A stretch of 5,695 nucleotides of DNA from Methanosarcinales archaeon (GTDB taxonomy: Archaea; Halobacteriota; Methanosarcinia; Methanosarcinales; Methanogasteraceae), in the NCBI GenBank assembly GCA_012961645.1, contig DTYY01000150.1, forward strand, positions 1 through 5,695, in the 5' to 3' direction. Made by a program: the position numbers and the translations under genes. The notes beneath the pieces are model-generated. The model had not been told where the DNA came from. It ran no database searches and was given only the letters and a program-made list of their open reading frames with translations. Numbering within the stretch: the first letter of the stretch is position 1; the number at the start of each line of letters is the position of its first letter. Of this stretch, positions 1-5,461 are shown in pieces.

Positions 1-1691
1 ACGATACCGGTATCCTGAAATATAAATTAAAAAGAATAATGCAGGATGAAGACCTTGACATTCTCGTGATCACCGATGCCACCGGGAGGGTGGTGGTGCG
101 AGGTCAGAGTAGTGTTAATGGGGACTTACAGGCAGACGACCCGCTGGTGATGCGATCGCTCGCCGGTATGACCGTGGTATCGACCGAGATCATTCCAAGA
201 CCGAAACTGCTGCTCGAAGGACCGCATCTCGTAGAACGTGCATACACAGAGTTCGTCAACACCCCAAAGGCAAAACCAACATCAAGAACCAATGAAACCG
301 CAGGAATGGTGATCAAGGCTGCATCCCCAATCTATCACAACGACAGCCTGATCGGGGTGATCTATGGCGGGCACCTGATCAATCGAAACTACGAAATTGT
401 GGACCGGATCAAGAACATTGTTTATGAGGATAAAGAGTACGAAGATCAAGATATTGGAACAGCAACGATTTTTCATGGTGATTTAAGAATTTCTACAAAC
501 GTATATGAGAACGAAGAGAACCGCGCAATTGGGACGAGAGTTTCGGAAGAAGTGTACGATGCGGTGCTGATATCAGGAGAGAAATGGATCGATCGCGCTT
601 TTGTTGTTAATGAGATGTATATAACGGCTTATCAGCCAATATATAATATTGACGGCAACATAATTGGGATATTGTACGTTGGACTACTTGAAAAGCCGTT
701 TAGCGATATGAAAAATGAGATGATCACGAAATTCGCCATCGCCATCCTCTTTGCGGTCATACTGTCCATGCTCATTGCGGGCGTTCTTGCGCGCAGCATA
801 TCCAGACCAACCTCCGAACTGGCGCATACCGCCAAAGCGATCGCTGGCGGCGACCTTACAAAGCGCGTAAACATCGAACGAAATGATGAGATCGGCGAAC
901 TTGCGGTTTCCTTCAACTGGATGGCTGATGTTCTGAAGAAGAATACCGATGATATTAAAGAAAAAACGGAGGAACTGAAGCGCATGAATAGAGAACTGAA
1001 GGAAATGGATCGGATGAAGTCAGAATTTATCGATATAGCCGCCCATGAGCTGCGAACCCCGCTTACCACGCTCAAAGGATATCTCGATCTCTCGCTCGAC
1101 GGCACGCTCGGCGAATTCACAGATACACAGATACCGAAACTGAAGATCATGAGTAGAAACGCAGATCGGCTCATTGGTCTGGTCAACGATCTGTTGAACC
1201 TGTCTGAGATTCAATCAAGGCAATTGAAGCTCACAAAAGAGAGATCATCGCTCAGACTGCTCGTGGAGAGTGCGGCAGGGCACGCAAAGCCGTTCGCTGA
1301 TTCAAGAGGACATAATATAGTGGTAAATATCCCTGATGACATAATTATAACATGCGATCGGGGAAGACTCGTTTATGCGATGTATCATCTGCTCGATGAT
1401 GCGGCGCGGTACACTCCAAAGCCCGGAACGATCAGGGTCGAGGCAGGCGTCGAAACCGACGGTATACACATCCGCGTCAGCGATACCGGGATCGGTATCC
1501 CGGAAAATGAGCTTGGAAACATCTTTATACCATTTTATGAGTTGAAAGACTCGATGCGGCACACAACTGGCACGACCGGCATCGGACTATCGATCGTGAG
1601 GGGGATCATCGAAGCGCATGGCGGCTCGATCTGGGCAGAGAGTGAGATTGGCAAGGGGACGACGTTTCATATCGTGATGCCAGACGAGTAA
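1..1691 (+). CDS. Membrane sensor histidine kinase with Cache-type sensor, HAMP, HisKA and HATPase_c domains (5' partial)
   Basis: This protein should sense a ligand outside the membrane and autophosphorylate on histidine to signal to a response regulator. The frame (first full codon at base 3) is open to the window edge and reads DTGILKYKLKRI before the Met at 39, so that Met is internal and the first membrane helix is missing. Numbering from that Met, residues 1-125 and 138-222 look like two PAS-like lobes of a Cache sensor. The second carries GTATIFHGDLRISTNV and ends in ILYVGLLEKPF (211-221), a signature I associate with Cache_3-type sensors. A hydrophobic helix spans about 229-252, HAMP about 253-305, then a short charged coiled coil. 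The H-box is AAHELRTPL with His336. The ATPase domain has G1 DTGIGIP (D482) and G2 GTTGIGL (511-517), but the N-box reads HLLDDAARYTP, with Asp454 where Asn is usual. No response regulator is adjacent, so the pathway is unknown. Confidence 0.93.
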   Translation, partial: DTGILKYKLKRIMQDEDLDILVITDATGRVVVRGQSSVNGDLQADDPLVMRSLAGMTVVSTEIIPRPKLLLEGPHLVERAYTEFVNTPKAKPTSRTNETAGMVIKAASPIYHNDSLIGVIYGGHLINRNYEIVDRIKNIVYEDKEYEDQDIGTATIFHGDLRISTNVYENEENRAIGTRVSEEVYDAVLISGEKWIDRAFVVNEMYITAYQPIYNIDGNIIGILYVGLLEKPFSDMKNEMITKFAIAILFAVILSMLIAGVLARSISRPTSELAHTAKAIAGGDLTKRVNIERNDEIGELAVSFNWMADVLKKNTDDIKEKTEELKRMNRELKEMDRMKSEFIDIAAHELRTPLTTLKGYLDLSLDGTLGEFTDTQIPKLKIMSRNADRLIGLVNDLLNLSEIQSRQLKLTKERSSLRLLVESAAGHAKPFADSRGHNIVVNIPDDIIITCDRGRLVYAMYHLLDDAARYTPKPGTIRVEAGVETDGIHIRVSDTGIGIPENELGNIFIPFYELKDSMRHTTGTTGIGLSIVRGIIEAHGGSIWAESEIGKGTTFHIVMPDE

Positions 1692-1712
1692 GGGTGATCG
1701 GTGCAATTCCCA

Positions 1713-2453
1713 TCACAGCACCAGTTCCATGCCATCGTATCCAAGATTCCACTGCTTCACAGCCTCATCATGCGGCGGGAACAGGTGGCTTAAATGCGTC
1801 ATCACAGTCTCCTTCGCATGCAGTTCTGATGCCAGTTCCTCGGCTTCTGTCGTGTTCATGTGCTTCTTGAGATCAAAGATCGGCGGCGCAATCGCATCAC
1901 ACATCAGGATGTCAGGATCCCGCATGATCTCGATGCTGCGCTCAGGAATCTGTTTAGTGGTATCACCGGTGATCACAAGCTTTTTATCGCCGTTTCGAAC
2001 AATAACACCAGCAGATTCGGAAAGCGGTGGATGATGGACGAGAAATAACGTGAACTCGAGACCGATGAGGCGAAAAGGCTCATAGGCAACCACATCATGT
2101 CTCACCGGATTCATAAAGTATAAATATTGCAATATATAATCCAATGTATCTTTCAATCCATAAACATGCACACGATCCTGAACCCGGTAGAACTCGCCGA
2201 ACCCGGCATAGTGATCGTAATGTCCGTGCGTCCAGATCACACCATCAACATGGTCTATTCCAAACTTCAGGAGCTGATACCGAAGATCAGGTCCTGTATC
2301 GATCAGAACACGTCCCTCGTCAGATTCGATCATGATCGAAAATCGTAATCGTGCGCTCCTGCCTCCTGAAAGTGCATCGACACATGCCGGGCACGTGCAT
2401 CCAATCTTTGGCGTACCAACGGTATCTCCGGTGCCTAGCAGGACGATTCTCAT
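1713..2453 (-). CDS. PhnP-like metallo-beta-lactamase-fold hydrolase
   Basis: A 246-residue cytoplasmic metal-dependent hydrolase. The protein opens with the beta-strand MRIVLLGTGDT and has a GxPxxGCxCxxC element (Cys19, Cys21, Cys24), the structural zinc site typical of the PhnP branch. The catalytic motif HGHYDH (His76, His78, Asp80, His81) follows, then His140/His141, ITGDTT with Asp164, and MTHLSH (His220, His223). All dinuclear metal ligands expected for the fold are present and the length is normal. PhnP itself is a phosphoribosyl cyclic phosphodiesterase of phosphonate breakdown, but no phosphonate genes are nearby, so the substrate here is unassigned. The ATG overlaps the TGA of the upstream ATPase gene (ATGA), and an AAGGAG sequence at 2465-2470 lies 11 bases before the start. 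Expression is therefore probably coupled to the ATPase. Confidence 0.88.
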   Translation of the reverse strand: MRIVLLGTGDTVGTPKIGCTCPACVDALSGGRSARLRFSIMIESDEGRVLIDTGPDLRYQLLKFGIDHVDGVIWTHGHYDHYAGFGEFYRVQDRVHVYGLKDTLDYILQYLYFMNPVRHDVVAYEPFRLIGLEFTLFLVHHPPLSESAGVIVRNGDKKLVITGDTTKQIPERSIEIMRDPDILMCDAIAPPIFDLKKHMNTTEAEELASELHAKETVMTHLSHLFPPHDEAVKQWNLGYDGMELVL

Positions 2454-3736
2454 GCCAAAGCATACTCCTTCATCATCAGGCGCACCCTACCGCTGAAGTC
2501 GTTGGTAGCGGAGATCAGGTCGGATTGCGTGATCGAAGTCCGGTTCTCTGTCAATGAGCGCAATACCGCCTCCCTGACGACCATACGCAGATCAGAACCT
2601 GTAAAATCTTCGGTCATCCCGGCGATCTCCTGCGTATCGAACTCCCCTTCCACCCTCGAAAGCACAATATCAAGAATATTTTTGCGCATTTCAGCGTTTG
2701 GTAACGGAAAATCGACAATTTCATCAAATCGCCTCCACGCAGCACGATCCAGCAAGTTAGGATGGTTTGTGGCGCAGATCATCAGAACTCCATCGTCTAT
2801 CAGACTGATTTCATCGATTGCCTTTAAAAGAGTGTTGACAGCGCGTTTCAATGTAGCGTGCTCATCAGACATCCGCGTTTTCGCAATAAAATCGAATTCA
2901 TCGATGAATAAGATGCAGGGACTCAATTTTTTAGCAAGTTCAAAGACCTTATCGACATTTTTTGAGGTTTCCCCGAGATACTGGGATGTGATCATCGAAA
3001 GCCTGACTTCCACGAGCGGAACGTTCAATTTTTCTGATAATGCTCTGGCTGCCGATGTTTTGCCTGTGCCGGGCAGCCCTATGAAGAGCATCTTCCCGAT
3101 CTCACGAAGCCCGATGTCGCGGAGGTAATCCCGGTGTTCGATCGCCTGCATGATCCTCTCGATCTTTGATTCCTGCTCTGGTGTGAGTACAAGCTCGTCA
3201 ATGGTCTGTCGCACATCCTCCGGTGCAACCAGATGCACCAACGTCAGCAGATCAACATCTTTGTCAGATGCGGCGATCTCTGCAATGAGTGAGTCAAGAT
3301 ATTCCCGGTCTTGCTCTTTTGGTCGTACATACGCAGTTGCTTCCTCGTAGCTTACACCAACACCATCTTTTTCATAAAATGATGCAAGTGCGGGGTTCCT
3401 GCGGATCTTATCCATGGCTTCTTCCTGTTTTACGAACCAGTCCTTTGCGAGGTCTGGAATGGTGAACCGTATCTCTGCCCCGAATTCATCGAAATCGATG
3501 AACGGCAGGGCTTTGATCTCCTGTTTGACATTGTTGTTTCCATACAGCGACGTGATGTCCTGCATACGGACGCTGATCGGGCGCTTGACCCTTTTCTCCA
3601 CACTATCCCAGTAATGCTTCCTTATCCTGACGGGCAGATCGTCTTCGGTCAATTTTTCGGATTGGTTGTATATGTGTGCTGTAAGGAGTAGTTCGACGAT
3701 GTTACACAGGTTGGTCGGTTCCGACGTGTAAGTCAC
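2450..3736 (-). CDS. AAA+ ATPase with uncharacterised N-terminal region
   Basis: A 428-residue protein with one AAA+ module in its C-terminal half. Visible motifs are Walker A GLPGTGKT (220-227), an aromatic pore-loop-like YLG (253-255), Walker B ILFIDEFD (275-282, Asp279/Glu280), sensor 1 ATNH (Asn324), a WRRFDE arginine-finger segment (Arg335/Arg336), and FTGSDLRMVVREA in the C-terminal lid (378-390). This is the classic AAA subgroup (Cdc48/FtsH/PAN-like), which usually forms hexameric unfoldases or remodellers. There is no protease domain, second AAA module or membrane segment. Residues 1-200 are mostly helical and charged and match no domain I recognise; they probably bind the partner or substrate. 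The gene ends in a 4-base overlap with the hydrolase gene. The GTG start is uncertain: it sits inside the only good ribosome binding sequence (GGAGGTGA), there is no in-frame ATG before an upstream TGA, and no alternative start lies close downstream. Confidence 0.9.
   Translation of the reverse strand: MTYTSEPTNLCNIVELLLTAHIYNQSEKLTEDDLPVRIRKHYWDSVEKRVKRPISVRMQDITSLYGNNNVKQEIKALPFIDFDEFGAEIRFTIPDLAKDWFVKQEEAMDKIRRNPALASFYEKDGVGVSYEEATAYVRPKEQDREYLDSLIAEIAASDKDVDLLTLVHLVAPEDVRQTIDELVLTPEQESKIERIMQAIEHRDYLRDIGLREIGKMLFIGLPGTGKTSAARALSEKLNVPLVEVRLSMITSQYLGETSKNVDKVFELAKKLSPCILFIDEFDFIAKTRMSDEHATLKRAVNTLLKAIDEISLIDDGVLMICATNHPNLLDRAAWRRFDEIVDFPLPNAEMRKNILDIVLSRVEGEFDTQEIAGMTEDFTGSDLRMVVREAVLRSLTENRTSITQSDLISATNDFSGRVRLMMKEYALA
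2465..2470 (-). promoter_or_regulatory. Ribosome binding site of the hydrolase gene, inside the ATPase gene
   Basis: The minus strand reads AAGGAG here, followed by 11 bases and the ATG at 2453-2451. The spacing is slightly long. Together with the ATGA overlap it supports re-initiation or translational coupling between the two genes. A closer ATG (2463-2461) is out of frame with the hydrolase. Confidence 0.5.
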
Positions 3737-3740
3737 CTCC
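3733..3740 (-). promoter_or_regulatory. Shine-Dalgarno-like GGAGGTGA containing the annotated GTG start of the ATPase gene
   Basis: On the minus strand GGAGGTGA is a full-length match to the usual archaeal anti-Shine-Dalgarno complement. The only in-frame conventional start near it is the GTG within the motif itself. Either the start is this GTG and the match is partly fortuitous, or initiation uses a non-standard codon a few bases downstream. Confidence 0.4.
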
Positions 3741-3768
3741 AGAGATAATCGATACCAGCTGTTTCCAC

Positions 3769-3788
3769 GATGTGATTTATGTCACATC
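3769..3788. promoter_or_regulatory. Perfect inverted repeat, candidate operator of the ATPase-hydrolase operon
   Basis: The 20 bases form GATGTGA-N6-TCACATC, with 7-base arms that are exact reverse complements. The dyad begins three bases downstream of the minus-strand TATA box (3791-3798) and covers the stretch between that box and the predicted transcription start near 3767. A protein bound there would be expected to block initiation. The core TGTGA-N6-TCACA happens to equal the consensus of bacterial CRP-family regulators, but the binding protein here is unknown. A single related half-site, TTGTGACA, occurs at 3889-3896. Confidence 0.5.
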
Positions 3789-3790
3789 CA

Positions 3791-3798
3791 TATTTAAA
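3791..3798 (-). promoter_or_regulatory. TATA box of the ATPase-hydrolase operon
   Basis: The minus strand reads TTTAAATA, an excellent archaeal TATA box. A start about 25 bases downstream would lie near 3767, leaving a leader of roughly 30 bases before the GTG at 3736. Because the element is nearly symmetric (TATTTAAA on the plus strand), it might also direct weak plus-strand transcription starting near 3815. Confidence 0.55.
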
Positions 3799-3939
3799 CC
3801 TGACCCGGTCTCAGGGGGCGCTAGCCTGTGCGGCGCAAGGGGACCTGAAACATAATTTCAGTGAATCCAAAGGATCGATGCCAGGACGTTGTGACAGACC
3901 TATTCAAATTTACTTGAGTCGAGTTCCATTTTATTTTTT
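3799..3939 (+). ncRNA. Candidate structured RNA or leader between the divergent promoters (speculative)
   Basis: This non-coding stretch contains TCAGG (3811-3815), which can pair with CCTGA at either 3799-3803 or 3844-3848. It also has a hairpin CCTGTGC/GCAAGG with one bulged G (3825-3831/3835-3840), a perfect CTGAAA-CATAA-TTTCAG hairpin (3845-3861) and a small ATCC-AAA-GGAT hairpin (3865-3875). It ends in a T-run TTTTATTTTTT (3929-3939) that could stop an archaeal polymerase. It does not show the CTGAGA and later conserved boxes of a TPP riboswitch on the plus strand, nor a tRNA fold. If thiC starts at the TATA box at 3947, this segment is not in the thiC mRNA. It could be a separate small RNA, or simply unstructured spacer; the pairing is visible but transcription is inferred. 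Confidence 0.2.
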
Positions 3940-3946
3940 AGAAACA

Positions 3947-3954
3947 TTTAAATA
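3947..3954 (+). promoter_or_regulatory. TATA box of thiC (leaderless promoter)
   Basis: TTTAAATA preceded by the purine-rich GAAACA, compatible with a BRE element. The thiC ATG begins 30 bases after the first base of the box, so transcription should start at or within a few bases of the ATG. No Shine-Dalgarno sequence is present in the bases before the ATG, which fits a leaderless mRNA. Confidence 0.7.
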
Positions 3955-3976
3955 TTATTCATCCTCATCCAGAAAC

Positions 3977-5263
3977 ATGAGTCTTGTAAGAGATGCACAG
4001 AACGGAGACGTAACAGAAGAGATGAAGACGGTCGCGCGAATGGAGGGTGTTGATCCGGAGTTTGTGCGGAGAGGAATCGCAAGCGGGAAAGTTGTGATCC
4101 CGATAAGCCCGTATCGAGAAACCATGGCGTGCGGAATCGGGAAAGGGATGCGAACCAAGGTGAACGCATCGGTTGGAACATCATCAGACATTGTTGATAT
4201 CGATCTCGAGGTCAGGAAAGCACAGGTGGCAGAGAGGGCAGGCGCAGATTCTCTGATGGAACTCTCGACAGGCGGCGATCTTGTCGAGGTCAGAAAGCGG
4301 GTGATTGCGGCAACGAAACTTTCTGTCGGGAGCGTTCCTCTGTACCAGGCGTTCATTGAGGCGATCGAGAAGAATGGTGCGGTCGTGCACATGGACCCTG
4401 ACGACCTGTTTCGAATCACCGCAGAGCAGGCAAAGCTTGGAACGAACTTCATGGCGATTCACACAGGAATCAACCTCCTTACAGTCGATCGTCTCAAGAA
4501 ACAGGGGCGATACGGTGGTTTATGCTCAAGAGGCGGCGCATTCATGACTGCGTGGATGCTTCACAACGAGAAAGAGAACCCGCTATACAGCGAATTCGAT
4601 TATCTCCTCGAGATCATGCTCGAGCACGAGGTAACGCTCTCGATGGGAAACGGCATGAGAGCCGGTGCTGTCCACGACGCCACAGACCGGGCGCAGATTC
4701 AGGAACTGATCATGAACTCAGAACTCTCTGATCGGGCACATGAGGCAGGTGTGCAGGTCATTGTCGAGGGCCCAGGTCACGTCCCGATCAATGAGATCGA
4801 GACTAACGTGACGCTCATGAAGCGTCTCAGCACCGAAAAGCCGTTTTACATGCTCGGTCCGCTGACGACTGATATTGCGCCCGGGTACGATCACATCGTG
4901 ACAGCGATCGGAGGCGCAATCTCAAGTGCATGCGGCGCCGACTTCCTCTGCTATGTGACGCCAGCAGAGCATCTCGCACTCCCGAACGAGGAGGATGTCT
5001 ATGAGGGCGTGATGGCTGCCAGAATCGCTGCGCATGTCGGTGACATGATCAAGTATGGCGACAGGGCGCGGGACTGGGACCTTGATATGGCACGAGCCCG
5101 GCGGGAACTGGACTGGGGCAGGCAGTACGAGATTGCGATCGATCCGGAGCATGCACAGGAGATCAGAAACAGCAGACTTCCAGAGGATAAGGAGGCGTGT
5201 ACGATGTGCGGAGACTACTGTGCGTTAAAGATCGTGAAGGAGAGCTTTAGCTTTGATCGGTGA
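3977..5263 (+). CDS. thiC: Phosphomethylpyrimidine synthase ThiC
   Basis: ThiC converts aminoimidazole ribotide into hydroxymethylpyrimidine phosphate, the pyrimidine precursor of thiamine, by radical SAM chemistry in the cytoplasm. Recognisable family segments in order are IPISPYRETMACGIGKGMRTKVNA-like N-terminal sequence (split around residues 37-60), AIHTGIN, the GLCSRGG loop, EGPGHVPINEIE with His268, LGPLTTDIAPGYDHI, YVTPAEHLALPN with His332 (the two likely metal ligands), and the C-terminal iron-sulfur cluster motif CTMCGDYC (Cys408, Cys411, Cys415). The product from this ATG is 428 residues, matching the short archaeal-type enzyme. The frame stays open back to an ATG at 3779, but the extra 66 residues have no ThiC similarity and span a TATA box, so the start at 3977 is preferred. 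Upstream is its own promoter; no other thiamine gene is in view. Confidence 0.96.
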   Translation: MSLVRDAQNGDVTEEMKTVARMEGVDPEFVRRGIASGKVVIPISPYRETMACGIGKGMRTKVNASVGTSSDIVDIDLEVRKAQVAERAGADSLMELSTGGDLVEVRKRVIAATKLSVGSVPLYQAFIEAIEKNGAVVHMDPDDLFRITAEQAKLGTNFMAIHTGINLLTVDRLKKQGRYGGLCSRGGAFMTAWMLHNEKENPLYSEFDYLLEIMLEHEVTLSMGNGMRAGAVHDATDRAQIQELIMNSELSDRAHEAGVQVIVEGPGHVPINEIETNVTLMKRLSTEKPFYMLGPLTTDIAPGYDHIVTAIGGAISSACGADFLCYVTPAEHLALPNEEDVYEGVMAARIAAHVGDMIKYGDRARDWDLDMARARRELDWGRQYEIAIDPEHAQEIRNSRLPEDKEACTMCGDYCALKIVKESFSFDR

Positions 5264-5273
5264 ACGTTAGTTC

Positions 5274-5293
5274 TCGCTTTTCGATAAAAGCGA
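5274..5293 (+). terminator. Hairpin just after thiC
   Basis: A perfect 8-base-pair stem TCGCTTTT / AAAAGCGA with a CGAT loop starts 11 bases after the thiC stop. The right side is not followed by a clean T-run on the plus strand, but the stem itself is T-rich on its left arm. It may aid 3'-end formation or protect the thiC mRNA. Confidence 0.4.
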
Positions 5294-5309
5294 ACCTCAG
5301 AATCGTGTC

Positions 5310-5338
5310 CATCGGCGTCCAGGACCCGGGCGCCGATG
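5310..5338 (+). other. Strong GC-rich hairpin between thiC and the gene fragment
   Basis: CATCGGCGTCC pairs with GGGCGCCGATG across an AGGACCC loop: 11 base pairs with a single G-U wobble. No T-run follows it. It lies 24 bases before the ATG of the possible LURP-one fragment, so it could act as a 3' stabiliser for thiC mRNA or as structure in the leader of the next gene. Confidence 0.45.
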
Positions 5339-5362
5339 CCGCGGGTGATGGAGACAAACGAG

Positions 5363-5461
5363 ATGGAATTTCCTCTGCATTTTCGGTTCAGGCTGACAAT
5401 TGTTGGATTACCATTACTTTTCAGCCTGCTGACGAAACTACCGTGGTATTTGTCGATTTTA
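5363..5461 (+). pseudogene. Possible 5' fragment of a LURP-one-like gene, frameshifted and cut by the insertion sequence
   Basis: From the ATG at 5363, preceded by GGAG at 5350-5353 with 9-base spacing, the reading starts MEFPLHFRFRLTIVGLPLLF. This resembles the opening of prokaryotic LURP-one/tubby-C2-like proteins, which typically begin with a FPLxFxFK strand followed by PQIxVTD and YVKQK. In this frame the next residues are unlike the family, but the frame used by 5260-5466 continues with ADETTVVFVDF, close to the expected D-x-x-G-x-V-x-Y-V strand. That suggests a one-base shift around 5420. The similarity is lost at about 5461, where the insertion sequence appears to start. The fragment is only about 33 codons, so this is a recognition from memory of a family pattern; it could also be random spacer sequence. 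Confidence 0.33.

Noticed and set aside
3..14. Perfect palindrome GATACCGGTATC at the window start, resembling GATACCGGGATCGGTATC at 1482-1499
   Set aside because: Both lie inside the kinase coding frame and encode D-T-G-I, the second being the G1 box, so codon choice explains the likeness.
632..1186. Long minus-strand open frame (184 codons) within the kinase gene
   Set aside because: It is serine/arginine-rich antisense of a well-supported kinase with conserved HAMP and HisKA motifs, and has no protein-like domain of its own.
1692..1720. Possible bidirectional terminator between the convergent kinase and hydrolase genes
   Set aside because: Only a weak 5-bp GTGAT/ATCAC pairing (1694-1698/1712-1716) exists, with no T-run on either strand.
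2502..3128. Plus-strand open frame (208 codons) inside the ATPase gene
   Set aside because: It is the antisense shadow of the conserved AAA+ motifs, with low-complexity serine-rich composition and no ribosome binding site.
3811..3890. tRNA-like arrangement (TAGCCT..., a 5-bp stem with 7-base loop, GAATCC)
   Set aside because: The acceptor arm has no complementary 3' strand, position 33 of the would-be anticodon loop is C instead of U, and there is no GGTTCGAATCC T-arm.
3799..3976. TPP riboswitch ahead of thiC
   Set aside because: The conserved CTGAGA and the later ACCTGATCTGGATAAT-type boxes are absent on the plus strand. CTGAGA occurs only on the minus strand, as the complement of TCTCAG, without the other elements.
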